A DNA stretch of 57,730 nucleotides from CAYLMG01 sp964493425 (lineage in GTDB: Bacteria; Planctomycetota; Phycisphaerae; Sedimentisphaerales; Anaerobacaceae): the NCBI GenBank assembly GCA_964493425.1, contig CAZBMW010000016.1, positions 1 to 57,730 of the forward strand, in the 5' to 3' direction. Every line of letters starts with the position of its first letter. The stretch's first letter is position 1. This document shows positions 34,457 through 43,627 of the stretch, one piece after another. The notes beneath the pieces are model-generated. The model saw only the letters and a list, made by a program, of their open reading frames with translations, had not been told where the DNA came from and ran no database searches. Position numbers and translations under genes: made by a program.

Positions 34457-36853
34457 GTGAGGCTGATAAGAATAATTGCCGTTTTTATTTTATCGTTAAA
34501 TTTTACCGCCCCTGCCGTCGAGCAGGATACAGCCGACGACCTCAGTGAATTTTTCGGTTTCGGCGAGATGGAAATTATCAAACTTGACTGGAGGATAGCT
34601 GTATTAACCATATCCGACCTTAATGGTGATGGCAGAAACGATATTGCCGTTGTCAACAACAGTAAATCCAGAATAGAGCTGCTCATCCAAAAAGAAAAGA
34701 TAAGCGTGGACGAGACTTACGTGACGGTTGAGCCTGAAGATGAGGATGTGAACGCTATTTTCGACAGCCTCGCTACACGTTTTAAAAACGAGTCCGTTTC
34801 GGTATCTCAAAGGATATATTCATTTGACTGCGGGGATTTAAACTCCGACGGAATGGTGGATTTGGCCTTTTACGGCGACCCGAAAGGACTTTATGTGATA
34901 CTGCAGAAGAAAAGTGAAACAGCGGATAAACAGACAAAAAGTTTGAGCTGGAGGACAAGGAAAAAAATCGAAATCAGCGACGCACTTTTAAACTCAAATG
35001 CACTCGTTTGCTCGGACTTGAACAACGACGGCAGGCAGGATTTGGTACTCGCTACCAACGATGGAGTTTATTTCATCGAGCAAACCGAAGACGGCTCTCT
35101 GGCAGAAGCGGTAAAATATCCAAGCACAGAGCGCATAATCGGAGTCGATGTTGGTGATTTAAATGGTGATAGTATCAATGACCTGATTCTAATAACGACA
35201 GACAGCGAGAAACCTCTTCAGGTGCGTTTTGGTTTTCCAAGCGGCCAGTTGGGCCCGCTCAGACAGTTCTTCATCGAAAAGCCGTGGGTATTTAGACTTT
35301 GTAACATTGACGGTAAAAACGGCGATGAGATACTGACCATTGATGCAAAAAGCGGACGGTTACTTTGTTATCGTTTCGGAGCCGACAACCAGCAGGAAAG
35401 TGATTGGCCAATCTTATTCTATCCACTGGCCGCCGGCGAATCAGACACAAAGCGAGACTTAGTGACAGCAGATTTTGACGGCGACGGCCTGGTCGATGTC
35501 GTGATAAGCGACCCCGGAGCGGCAGAGCTTATCTTTTATAATCAAAAGAAAGGATACGGACTGGGAGAGCCTGTCAGGTTTCCAGCCTTTGCAGATATTA
35601 CTAATCTATCACCGGCGAACATCGACAGAGATAAAAAAACTGAGCTCGGAGTATTAAGCGTCAAGGAAAAAATCGTAGGCATAGTGAGCTACGAGGATAA
35701 TAGGTTATCTTTTCCCAAGCCGCTGGATTTGACAGGTGAGCCTCTGGCTATGGCCCTTGCCGATGTTGATCGCGACGGTAACGTCGATTGCGTCTACATA
35801 TCAAAGCTGTCAAACGAAAAAAGATACTTAAAAATTTTATTCAACATCGGCAAAAAAACAGACGTCAAAACAACTGCAGCAGAAACAAATGAGTTCGAGG
35901 ACGCGCTCGAGCTTGAAAAGCTAACTTCTAATCCGGACGGCATAAAGCTTGTGGACGTGGACCAGGATGGCCTGGATGACGTGCTGATTTTTGTTAAGTA
36001 CCAGTCTCCCATACTGGTTCGCCAGGTAAAAAAAGCAGAAGAATTTGAAGTAATCGATTCACCGACCGCCCAGAGCAGCCTGATTAAAGAAGCTGCTGTT
36101 AGTTCAATAGCTGTCAGTGACATAGACGGCAAAAGAGGCGAAGAGCTACTTATCGCTCAGAGCAATTTTGCACGCAGTCTTGTTTTTGCGGACTCAGAGA
36201 AGTGGAGCGTTGTGGACCAATATAATGCCAAAAGCACCGAGAACAAAATATCCGCCGTAGCCGCTTTCGATATCGACGATAAAGGCTCGAGCTCCCAGCC
36301 GAGCATTTTTTTGCTGGACAGCCAGAAAGGAAAGCTTCAGATGCTGACCGCGGGCGAGGATAAGACATATCGTTTTGAAAAGGAAATAGACGTCGGCAGG
36401 TGGGAATCGACAGACCACCTGAAGATTCTTTATGCGCCGCTAACAGGAAAAAAGGATAAAAGCATTATTCTTTTTGACAGCAAAAAATTTGCGCTTATAA
36501 CCCCGGAAGCAAGCAAGGCCGAGCGTCCCGAGCAAAGTTTCAGTTATGAGACAAAAATAAAGGATGGTGTATACGGAAACCTCGCAGCAGGGGATATAAA
36601 TTCTGATGAAGTCGCAGATATTATTATGGTGGAATACAAAAACAAACATATCGAAATACTTACAATCGACGCAGAAGGAAAACCGGTTGTCGGGATGCGG
36701 TTCAAAATATTCGAGGAGAAAAACTACAGTGAACAGACGACCAAAACTACTGTCGAGCCGAGATGGATGGAAGTTGCAGACGTTACCGGAGACGGCAAAA
36801 AAGACCTGGTGACAATAATTCACGACCGGGTTATTATATATCCCCAGGATTAA
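34457..36853 (+). CDS. Secreted FG-GAP/VCBS-repeat protein
   Basis: 798 residues from GTG 34457, chosen because GGAGG lies 8 nt upstream and because it yields a signal peptide (RLIRIIAVFILSLNFTAPAV). Upstream in-frame TTG or ATG codons would add a polar extension. The body is a chain of calcium-loop repeats of the form DLNGDGRNDIAVV, DLNSDGMVDLAF, DLNNDGRQDLVLA, DLNGDSINDLILI, DFDGDGLVDVVI, DVDRDGNVDCVYI, DVDQDGLDDVLIF and DVTGDGKKDLVTI, as in integrin-like seven-bladed propellers (probably two). Extracellular or periplasmic binding/adhesion role. There is a 172-nt gap to the TPR gene. Confidence 0.85.
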   Translation: MRLIRIIAVFILSLNFTAPAVEQDTADDLSEFFGFGEMEIIKLDWRIAVLTISDLNGDGRNDIAVVNNSKSRIELLIQKEKISVDETYVTVEPEDEDVNAIFDSLATRFKNESVSVSQRIYSFDCGDLNSDGMVDLAFYGDPKGLYVILQKKSETADKQTKSLSWRTRKKIEISDALLNSNALVCSDLNNDGRQDLVLATNDGVYFIEQTEDGSLAEAVKYPSTERIIGVDVGDLNGDSINDLILITTDSEKPLQVRFGFPSGQLGPLRQFFIEKPWVFRLCNIDGKNGDEILTIDAKSGRLLCYRFGADNQQESDWPILFYPLAAGESDTKRDLVTADFDGDGLVDVVISDPGAAELIFYNQKKGYGLGEPVRFPAFADITNLSPANIDRDKKTELGVLSVKEKIVGIVSYEDNRLSFPKPLDLTGEPLAMALADVDRDGNVDCVYISKLSNEKRYLKILFNIGKKTDVKTTAAETNEFEDALELEKLTSNPDGIKLVDVDQDGLDDVLIFVKYQSPILVRQVKKAEEFEVIDSPTAQSSLIKEAAVSSIAVSDIDGKRGEELLIAQSNFARSLVFADSEKWSVVDQYNAKSTENKISAVAAFDIDDKGSSSQPSIFLLDSQKGKLQMLTAGEDKTYRFEKEIDVGRWESTDHLKILYAPLTGKKDKSIILFDSKKFALITPEASKAERPEQSFSYETKIKDGVYGNLAAGDINSDEVADIIMVEYKNKHIEILTIDAEGKPVVGMRFKIFEEKNYSEQTTKTTVEPRWMEVADVTGDGKKDLVTIIHDRVIIYPQD

Positions 36854-36928
36854 CTTCGAAACATACACGGTCGCAAACAATAAAGCTCCGCCGGGTTCTA
36901 AAATGGCGGCGTAAGAGATTAAGAAAAT

Positions 36929-37984
36929 ATGTCCTCAGAAAAAGCCAAAGTATTTATCGCGCTTAGCGGAGGGGTCGATAGTTCTACAGCGGCAGCACTG
37001 CTCATCGAACAAGGCTGCGATTGCAGCGGGATATTTATGGTTACAGGCAACAGGACAAAATCATCACCAGACGATGCCCGGATTATCGCAAAAAGGTTGG
37101 GCATAAAGCTTCATATATTAGATTTACGCAAGGAATTTGAAAACGTACTTGACTATTTCATAAATGAATATAAAAGCGGTCGAACACCGAACCCGTGCGT
37201 TTACTGTAACAGGCATATTAAGTTTGGAAGGTTGTTGGAGTTCGCAAAAACCAAAGGTGCCGATTTTTTTGCAACCGGACATTACGCCAGGATTCTCAAA
37301 AACAGCATGGGCGAATCCGGTTTGTACGCTGCCGTTGATTTGCAAAAGGACCAGTCATACGCCCTCGCGATGCTCGAGCGAAAAACTCTAGAGCAGCTTA
37401 TTCTGCCGCTCGGCCAATATTCTAAACAGCAAACACGCCGCCTCGCTTCCAAATTCGGACTTGAAATCAAAGGCCGAAAGGAGTCTCAGGAAATATGCTT
37501 TATACCTGATGATGACTATGCAGCCGTCATTGAAAGCCGATGTCCCCAAATTGTCAGCAAAGGCAAAATCATTGACAGCAGCGGCAAAGTGCTGGCAGAA
37601 CACAATGGCACACACAGATTCACTATCGGCCAGAGGCGTGGATTGCGAGTTGCAATGGGAGTGCCTTACTATGTGGCTGATATAGATGCGAGCAGCAACA
37701 CGGTAACACTTGGGCCCAAAGAAGAGATTATGAGCAGCATACTGCGGGCCTCCGGCGTGAACTGGCTTGCAGACAGACCAACTTCAGCTTTTACGGCAAT
37801 GGTCAAAATCCGCTATAACAGCAAGGCTGTGTCAGCCAGGGTCTTTCCGCAGCAAGACAATGTAATAATTGAGTTTGAAAGAAAAGTTTCAGCGATAACC
37901 CCGGGCCAGCTCGCGGTATTCTATGTTAACGACAACCTGGGCAGCAGAGTAATCGGCGGCGGCTGGATAGAAAAACGCAAATAA
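36929..37984 (+). CDS. mnmA: tRNA-specific 2-thiouridylase
   Basis: 351 residues, normal. PP-loop SGGVDSS (about 12-18) binds ATP; catalytic cysteines are in NPCVYCNRHIKFG (about 89) and ESQEICFIPDDDY (about 188), which form the persulfide relay; FTIGQRRGLRVAMGVPYYV (about 230) is the family's central domain hallmark. Thiolates U34 of tRNA-Lys, -Glu and -Gln. It starts 75 nt after the VCBS gene; no cysteine desulfurase gene is adjacent. Confidence 0.96.
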   Translation: MSSEKAKVFIALSGGVDSSTAAALLIEQGCDCSGIFMVTGNRTKSSPDDARIIAKRLGIKLHILDLRKEFENVLDYFINEYKSGRTPNPCVYCNRHIKFGRLLEFAKTKGADFFATGHYARILKNSMGESGLYAAVDLQKDQSYALAMLERKTLEQLILPLGQYSKQQTRRLASKFGLEIKGRKESQEICFIPDDDYAAVIESRCPQIVSKGKIIDSSGKVLAEHNGTHRFTIGQRRGLRVAMGVPYYVADIDASSNTVTLGPKEEIMSSILRASGVNWLADRPTSAFTAMVKIRYNSKAVSARVFPQQDNVIIEFERKVSAITPGQLAVFYVNDNLGSRVIGGGWIEKRK

Positions 37985-38001
37985 AAGCTGTTTTTGCAAG
38001 G

Positions 38002-38029
38002 TTGACCGCAAATGCCATTCTGGTATAAT
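38002..38029 (+). promoter_or_regulatory. Promoter for lpxD-lpxI
   Basis: TTGACC (38002-38007), 16-nt spacer, perfect TATAAT (38024-38029). Transcription would start near 38036; AAGAGGA precedes the lpxD ATG at 38075. Confidence 0.7.
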
Positions 38030-38074
38030 GCGATGCTAACGATTGTTGGAGCCTCGAGTTAAGAGGATACTAAT

Positions 38075-39133
38075 ATGCCGACAAAAACATTAGAAGAAGT
38101 AGCCAGGTATGTGAACGGGCATGTTTTTGGCGACCCGAATACGAAAATAAGCTCTGCAGCAACCCTGAACAAGGCCGACGAGGGGGACATCAGTTTTTTA
38201 GCCAATCTGAAATATGAAAAGCAGTTGCGTACTACAAAGGCCAGTGCCGTAATAGTCGGAAAAGATACTATCACCGACTCGAAAGTACCCCTCTTGGTAG
38301 CGGAAGACCCCTATTACGCCTTTATGCAGATTATGGTGCTGCTGCATGGCCATCGCAAGCACAAAAAGGTTGGAATCAGCAAGCTCTCATACATCTCCGA
38401 CAGTGCAAAAGTAGGTGCCGACTGTGACATACATAATTTCGTTACCGTATCCGACGATGCAAAGATTGGAGACAGGTGCATTATTTATCCCGGAGCATTC
38501 ATCGGTGAAGGCGTGAACGTTGGCAACGACTGCATAATTTACCCTAACGTTACGATTTATGACGGCTGCAGGCTCGGCAACCGCGTCATTATAAATGCCA
38601 ATTCGGTTATAGGTGAGGATGGTTTCGGTTTTGCAAGTCATAACGGCCTGCATCATAAAATTCCTCAAATCGGCGCCGTCATTCTCGAAGACGACGTCGA
38701 AATCGGGGTCTGCTGCGGCATTGAACGCGGCACGCTCGGCGACACCATAATAGAAAAAGGCACCAAGCTGGGCGACCTCATAGCTGTAGGCCACGGCACA
38801 CGCATCGGCCCTCACTGCCTGCTCGTCGCGCAGGTCGGGATTTCCGGCTCGACGAATATGGGCCATCACTGCATTATCGGCGGCCAGGTCGGCATTACAG
38901 GCCATATCACTATCGGCAATAATGTTATGGTCGGCGCCCAGTCCGGCGTGATAAATAACGTCGGCGACAACAAAATAATCCTCGGCTCACCCGCAATCGA
39001 CGCGAGTATAGCCAGGCGAGCCTATAGTATGCTAAAGAACCTTCCCGATATGAGAAGGAGCATCCACGACCTCCAAAAGCAAATCGCCGAGCTTGAGAGA
39101 AAAAAGAATACAAAGAAAAAGAAAGCTGAATAA
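38075..39133 (+). CDS. lpxD: UDP-3-O-acylglucosamine N-acyltransferase
   Basis: 352 residues. N-terminal uridine-binding domain (TLEEVARYVNGHVFGDP to about 100), then a left-handed beta-helix of hexapeptide repeats (about 105-300: IGDRCIIYPGAFIGEGVNVGND and similar), with the conserved GVNIGNNV-like core and VGHGTRIGPH / NMGHHCIIGGQVGITGHI that hold the catalytic His. The C-terminus is a helix ending in a Lys-rich tail. Transfers an acyl chain from acyl carrier protein to the 2-amino group in lipid A synthesis, which shows the cell makes an LPS-type outer membrane. Confidence 0.95.
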   Translation: MPTKTLEEVARYVNGHVFGDPNTKISSAATLNKADEGDISFLANLKYEKQLRTTKASAVIVGKDTITDSKVPLLVAEDPYYAFMQIMVLLHGHRKHKKVGISKLSYISDSAKVGADCDIHNFVTVSDDAKIGDRCIIYPGAFIGEGVNVGNDCIIYPNVTIYDGCRLGNRVIINANSVIGEDGFGFASHNGLHHKIPQIGAVILEDDVEIGVCCGIERGTLGDTIIEKGTKLGDLIAVGHGTRIGPHCLLVAQVGISGSTNMGHHCIIGGQVGITGHITIGNNVMVGAQSGVINNVGDNKIILGSPAIDASIARRAYSMLKNLPDMRRSIHDLQKQIAELERKKNTKKKKAE

Positions 39134-39147
39134 TATTCTTTAAACAT

Positions 39148-39987
39148 ATGACTGATAGCCAGCAGGTACTCGGATTAATCGCAGGTGAGGGCAGGTTTCC
39201 GTTTATGGTCGCAAAAGGCGCCAGAGATGCCGGCCTGAAAGTAATCTGCGTCGGCCTCAGCGATTCCGCTGATGAATCACTGGCTGAATGCGTCGATAAG
39301 TTCTTTCGCGTCTCGGTAGCCAGGCCGGGAAGCTGGATTCGCAAATTACGAAAATATGGTGTAACCAATACCATTATGGTCGGCAGGGTCGCAAAATCGA
39401 AAATCTTTACGCCCTTTCGAATCGCCAGATACCTGCCGGACTTTCGAGCTCTGAAAATCTGGTACTGGACGCTCAGAGGCAAAGACAAAAGAAACGATAC
39501 GCTTCTTTGCGCCCTCGCCGATGAGCTTGCAAAGGGAGGGATAAAACTGGAAGATTCGACAAAATACTGTAAAGAGCACTTCGCTGATAAAGGCCCGCTC
39601 ACCAAACACAAACCGCCTATGCTGACTGAAGGCGACATCGAGTTCGGCTTTTCAATAGTCAAAAAACTCGCAGGCCTTGATATAGGCCAGGCCATAGCGG
39701 TAAAGGAGCGCGCAATATTAGCCGTCGAAGCTATAGAAGGGACAGCCGAGATGATTTTACGGGCCGGCAAGCTCTGCAAAAAAGGCGGCTGGACACTTAT
39801 CAAGGTATCCAAGCCGAACCAGGATATGCGTTTTGACGTTCCCTGTGTCGGCCCCGATACGATAAAATCTCTTTCTGAAAATGGCGGTAAATGCCTCGTC
39901 GTCGAAGCCGGAAAGGTCTTAATCCTCGACAAACCCGAAACCATCGCCCTCGCCGACAAACTCGGCATCGCTGTAATAGGTCGATGA
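39148..39987 (+). CDS. lpxI: UDP-2,3-diacylglucosamine pyrophosphatase
   Basis: 279 residues, the size of LpxI (formerly DUF1009). GLIAGEGRFPFMVAKGARDAGLKVICVGL is the typical start; LAGLDIGQAIAVKERAILAVEAIEGT (about 175-200) and KPNQDMRFDVPCVGPDTI (about 230-247) are the family's conserved blocks. Hydrolyses UDP-2,3-diacylglucosamine to lipid X and UMP. It follows lpxD by 14 nt, the usual lpxD-lpxI pairing in bacteria lacking LpxH. lpxA, fabZ and lpxB are not in the window. Confidence 0.94.
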   Translation: MTDSQQVLGLIAGEGRFPFMVAKGARDAGLKVICVGLSDSADESLAECVDKFFRVSVARPGSWIRKLRKYGVTNTIMVGRVAKSKIFTPFRIARYLPDFRALKIWYWTLRGKDKRNDTLLCALADELAKGGIKLEDSTKYCKEHFADKGPLTKHKPPMLTEGDIEFGFSIVKKLAGLDIGQAIAVKERAILAVEAIEGTAEMILRAGKLCKKGGWTLIKVSKPNQDMRFDVPCVGPDTIKSLSENGGKCLVVEAGKVLILDKPETIALADKLGIAVIGR

Positions 39988-40069
39988 TTTTTTAACCACG
40001 AATTAACACGAAAAGACACTAATTTTTTAGACACGGATTTCACGGATTGACACGGATTTAGCTTTGGCG

Positions 40070-40090
40070 GGTCGTCTTCGACGACCTTTT
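40070..40090 (+). terminator. Probable rho-independent terminator of lpxD-lpxI
   Basis: GGTCGTC (40070-40076), TTC loop, GACGACC (40080-40086), then TTTT. It lies about 80 nt after the lpxI stop. Confidence 0.55.
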
Positions 40091-40238
40091 GTTCTCGTCT
40101 TAAGGTTCTCTGCAAGCGAGCTTGCTCGACCCTTTCAACTCGACCAAATTTACTCCGTAAACTATACCAAAAAGCTATGATTACCTCATCAAACAAAGCC
40201 AATATTGGGAAAAACAAAGCCAATTTTGGCTCAAAATT

Positions 40239-40359
40239 GGGTTCGTTTTGGGTTCGTTTGGGTTCGTTTTTTGGGGTGCATTTATGCACATAAGTTATGT
40301 AAGTACTTGCTGTATAAGCAGTTGTGGATTCATACAGTTGTTTTAAATTGGGTTCGTTT
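40239..40359 (-). repeat. Dispersed repeat with four copies of AAACGAACCC (QNEPN-type element)
   Basis: GGGTTCGTTT occurs at 40239, 40250, 40260 and 40350. Leftward, the DNA reads through as MQNEPNLKQ... and KNEPKRTQNEPNFE without a stop, but with no ribosome binding site or further gene-like continuation. The pattern recalls translated intergenic repeats I remember from planctomycete genomes. Two copies of AACAAAGCCAAT also lie nearby (about 40192 and 40213). Confidence 0.55.
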
Positions 40360-40452
40360 TGCATAAAAAGGTTTGATTTGTAGAGCTCTCTCGACAAGTG
40401 TAGAGATGTTTTCTGACAGGATTTACAGGATAATGAATGGATTTGTGAGAAA

Positions 40453-40503
40453 AGCCCCCGCCCACAGGTGGCGGGGCTAATCAGAGTCGCCGTACCGGCG
40501 ACT
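40453..40503 (-). repeat. Double-hairpin intergenic element
   Basis: A perfect 8-bp stem AGTCGCCG-TAC-CGGCGACT (40485-40503) stands 6 nt from a second GC-rich stem, AGCCCC...GGGGCT (40453-40478). Read leftward, the second is followed by CTTTTC, so it could also act as a weak terminator. No gene ends here on that strand, so a REP-like element is more likely. Confidence 0.5.
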
Positions 40504-40720
40504 GCTAAACAGGAAAAGTTCTTAAGATGTAAATTATTTGACATTTGTTAGTCCTTGTTACATAAGAACTTATAATTGATTTTGACTTGAACTTCTGTTC
40601 TGAAACGTGAGGAAACTTCCTCCCTACGTGTGTTTTCTAACACACATTCATGCACCACGTTGGGTACACGATAAAATTATACCAATTAAGGCCGATTTAT
40701 CAATAAAAATTTAATTTTTT

Positions 40721-40775
40721 TGCCACAGAGTAATTTATTCTATATTAAGCCACAGAGCACACAGAGGCCACAGAG
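40721..40775 (+). repeat. GCCACAGAG repeat, left boundary of the islet
   Basis: The 9-mer GCCACAGAG occurs at 40722, 40749 and 40767, preceded by a T-run. An inverted copy with the same T-run lies at 43628-43645. Confidence 0.6.
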
Positions 40776-40795
40776 AGATTAAGCAGACAATGTAA

Positions 40796-40863
40796 GTTTC
40801 TGCCGGAGGCCGCGATGAGCGTCCTACAGTGCGTTAAAAAAGGTGCGAACCGCAGGCAGAAAC
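40796..40863 (+). repeat. Inverted-terminus element, copy A
   Basis: 68 nt beginning GTTTCTGCC and ending GGCAGAAAC, a perfect 9-bp inverted terminal repeat. Internal blocks AGGCCGCGATGAG (40807-40819) and CGAACCGCAGG (40846-40856) are identical to those in copy B at 41418-41537. Confidence 0.7.
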
Positions 40864-40966
40864 GTATAGAAATCTTGATTATTTGGGATTGAAAAGTAAA
40901 ATTTATGGTGTTTAATAAAAATTAATATTCGAATAATAAACAGAACGTTCCTAAAGGAATTGGAAG

Positions 40967-41317
40967 ATGTGGATTATTGTTTGCGTAATAATTTTTTTAA
41001 CAATAGTAATTGTTGTATTAATAAAAAAAGAGACTGTCTTTGAAAAAACGCGAAAAGAAGCTGACCACATTATTATTACAAAAGAAGGGACACCTGAACA
41101 CATAAAAGAAGTAATAAATAATCTTTTAATTTTGGGAATGTACGAGAAAATAACCAATGATAACGACAACCAACAAGAAGATATAGAAAAAGAAATAAAA
41201 CAAGGCAAAGATTTCAATGAAGCTTTTTGGTCCACAATTGATAAAAAGCTTCAAAATATTGCAAAAGAAGATGAGGAAAGAATCAAGGCGCTTAGAACAA
41301 TTTTGGAAGAAATATAA
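40967..41317 (+). CDS. Small membrane-anchored unknown protein
   Basis: 116 residues: one N-terminal hydrophobic helix (about 2-20), then a highly charged, Lys/Glu-rich helical tail including EDIEKEIKQGKDFNEAFW. AAAGGAATTGGAAG precedes the ATG. Strikingly AT-rich compared with lpxI. It sits between the two inverted-terminus elements, which suggests it was acquired or moved together with them. No family recognised. Confidence 0.65.
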   Translation: MWIIVCVIIFLTIVIVVLIKKETVFEKTRKEADHIIITKEGTPEHIKEVINNLLILGMYEKITNDNDNQQEDIEKEIKQGKDFNEAFWSTIDKKLQNIAKEDEERIKALRTILEEI

Positions 41318-41417
41318 AAAAGAAAATATTGAAAAGATATAGCTCAAGGAAAATCAAACATTTTTTTTAACCACAGAAAACATAAGAGCACAGGTCACAA
41401 GTCAAAAGGAAATACGA

Positions 41418-41537
41418 GTTTCTGGCGAAGGCCGCGATGAGGAATCAAACAGTTAGTATGCGATTAGCATACGGTTAAAACAGTTTCCGAACCGCAGGTC
41501 CTTCGACAAGCTCAGGACAGGCAGGACAAGCAGAAAC
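41418..41537 (+). repeat. Inverted-terminus element, copy B, with a 32-nt insertion
   Basis: Begins GTTTCTGGC and ends CAGAAAC. Shares AGGCCGCGATGAG (41429-41441) and CGAACCGCAGG (41488-41498) with copy A. In A, CGAACCGCAGG runs directly into CAGAAAC; in B, 32 nt (41499-41530) containing CTTCGACAAGCTCAGGACAG are inserted exactly between them. An internal GTATGC/GCATAC hairpin lies in the middle. Confidence 0.7.
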
Positions 41538-41737
41538 CGCATAGAAATAACCAAGAGAAGAGGCGATTATTCAATAAAAATTTAAGATTTTTTGAAAGAT
41601 TTAAAATTTATAAGGGGTTAGAGAATGTTTTTAAAAAATCTTTTATTTAATATGGAAGTATGGCGACGGGTGTTTTAGATTAAATTTTTATCCTTTTTTA
41701 AAAAAATAATGAATACATAAGTTTTAGATAAGATATC
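41538..41737. other. AT-rich non-coding stretch
   Basis: Poly-A/T-rich DNA after copy B, including TTATTCAATAAAAATTTAA, nearly the same as a segment at about 40694-40715. This supports a local duplication together with the elements. No gene or RNA seen. Confidence 0.4.
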
Positions 41738-42565
41738 CTACGGTATAATATTGTTCGGTACATTTTTAACCATAGCATAAATCACACCGGTTTTAAGATT
41801 TTCAATTGAACTTATAACAGCCACAGTAAGCGATACTGACACAAGTGCGAACAAGAACACCGTAATCATAAGCGACAATACTTTTTCACTCCCTTTTCTA
41901 TATCTATATATCTCAATGATAAGAATGAATAAAAACGCTATAAAAACGAACACTAATCCCACTAAAAGTAAAACAAGCTGAAAATGAAATGTTTTCCACA
42001 AAAATCGACCTTTCGTAAGGTCAGAGTTAGTTAAGATTTTCTTTGCATCCTCAATCGTACCTGAGACAACAAGGTCAGTTTTTTGGTCACCGTTATAAAT
42101 TATTTGACCTGTAATACCATCATCTTTTTCTAAAATATTAAAAAAAATAGATAGGCTATTATCTGTGGACTTTACATTTCTCATTAATCTTGGAGCTACC
42201 ACTTTTCTGGATGTCTTCAGTATTTTATAATCAAGAATCACTGCATTGGGGTCATTAAGGGATATGTTTATAGGTTCAAGTATGTTCGATACTTTTATAG
42301 ATTTATTTCCATTGTTCCAAAAATAAAATCTTATAGCAGTAACATCTCCCACTACATCATTACCATCCGCTCGGACAATTTTTAGCGTGGTATCTGAAAG
42401 ATGTTCAGCATTAACTATTAATGTTTTTGAAGGGTCTGTAAGTAAAATCGGTTCAGGCTTCGCTATAGATTTTTTATAGAAATAAATTGATAAGCAAATA
42501 CCTAAAATACCAATTACTATTCCTATAATCCCAGAACTTTGTTTTAGGTATTTCTTCCAATACAT
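41738..42565 (-). CDS. Unknown membrane protein of the islet
   Basis: 275 residues from ATG 42565 (a start at 42649 would overlap the upstream gene by 65 nt). One helix near the N-terminus (about 11-30), an outer beta-rich domain (about 35-190), and two helices near the C-terminus (about 197-220 and 230-255). No motif or family recognised. AT-rich. It begins 20 nt after the stop of the next upstream gene, so the two probably form a unit. Confidence 0.6.
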   Translation of the reverse strand: MYWKKYLKQSSGIIGIVIGILGICLSIYFYKKSIAKPEPILLTDPSKTLIVNAEHLSDTTLKIVRADGNDVVGDVTAIRFYFWNNGNKSIKVSNILEPINISLNDPNAVILDYKILKTSRKVVAPRLMRNVKSTDNSLSIFFNILEKDDGITGQIIYNGDQKTDLVVSGTIEDAKKILTNSDLTKGRFLWKTFHFQLVLLLVGLVFVFIAFLFILIIEIYRYRKGSEKVLSLMITVFLFALVSVSLTVAVISSIENLKTGVIYAMVKNVPNNIIP

Positions 42566-42584
42566 ATTTATCACAATAATTAGA

Positions 42585-43346
42585 TTAATCTTCTGAAGAT
42601 AAGAGAGCTTCAAGTTTGTTTTTAATTGTAGTGAGCCCCTCGTGGGCATCTTTTAAACATTCCTTTATATCGCTACGATTCTTAAACTCATCCAAATTAG
42701 CCCAAGTTAGCGCTTTTTCTTTTTCAAGAATCGACGTAATTCTGTGTAATATGGTTTGCACAAAGGCAAATTTTACAAAAATTTCATAATCTTCATCAAT
42801 TTGGCTTTTTATAGATTTTAATAGCTCTAGCAATTTTGCCTCTTGATGCGACTGTAATTGTCTCTCGATTTCCAATGTGTCTCCATGGAAGGATGTGTTA
42901 AGGCGTCTCCCATTTGCATTAACAAAAAGAAGTAAGTTTTGTATAGACTCTGCTAAAATGTCATCTCCTAAAAGATACCTAAGTTTATGTAGCGGTAAAA
43001 ATCCTAGATATGGTTGTATGTTGAGGAATTTCTCTGGAGGTGCTGATTTTTTTAATATTTCAAGTCTCGACAAAATATCAACGGCCGTCGTATAGTTGTA
43101 AAAAAATACTCGTGCTGCGTTTTCAACTTGCTTTGAAATAACATCAATTCCTTCGGTTAAATATCGCTTCAATATTAGTTCGTACTCCTTCTGTTTGAAA
43201 TACCTTCTCAAGGCGTATAGATAGGCAATATATGCGGTTAATAGAACAGTTATACAACCACCAAGTACCTCTTTTGGAATGGCTGCCCATATACCTACCA
43301 GTATATCCCAGCATGCATCCATAAATGAAGCAAGTAAGCTCAACAC
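42585..43346 (-). CDS. Unknown membrane-associated helical protein of the islet
   Basis: 253 residues from GTG 43346; ATG 43322 is an alternative. One or two hydrophobic helices at the N-terminus (about 10-48), then an entirely helical cytoplasmic domain rich in Leu, Lys and Glu. No recognised family or catalytic motif. Base composition as AT-rich as its partner. The two genes could encode a membrane complex; no function can be proposed from sequence. Confidence 0.6.
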   Translation of the reverse strand: MLSLLASFMDACWDILVGIWAAIPKEVLGGCITVLLTAYIAYLYALRRYFKQKEYELILKRYLTEGIDVISKQVENAARVFFYNYTTAVDILSRLEILKKSAPPEKFLNIQPYLGFLPLHKLRYLLGDDILAESIQNLLLFVNANGRRLNTSFHGDTLEIERQLQSHQEAKLLELLKSIKSQIDEDYEIFVKFAFVQTILHRITSILEKEKALTWANLDEFKNRSDIKECLKDAHEGLTTIKNKLEALLSSED

Positions 43347-43627
43347 CGATAATTAAACCAATAATGCCAAAATTCTATTTATCATTTTCAAGCAACCTAC
43401 AGACTTATGATTTTAACAATAAAATTAATTGAAAACCATTAAAATCTACTAAACTTTAGTTCAGGACGGTTTATTACGGTAGTTTATTAGTGGCCAATTT
43501 GCAGAACAACTAAACTAAAAGAGTAAACCATAAATATTAAATAACTATGTTTTTCTTTCTATCTTTAAGTTTTAGTGGAATATCAATCAGTCTCTATCTT
43601 GTTATCCTGTCGAATTTCCTCTATATT
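43347..43627. other. AT-rich non-coding stretch between the islet genes and pheS
   Basis: About 280 bases without a convincing gene or RNA. It presumably contains the promoter of the two leftward islet genes, but no well-spaced -35/-10 pair stood out. Confidence 0.4.

Noticed and set aside
38925..40544. 539-residue leftward open frame across lpxI and the downstream repeats
   Set aside because: Antisense to lpxD/lpxI; the part beyond lpxI is the QNEPN-type repeat, which simply lacks stops.
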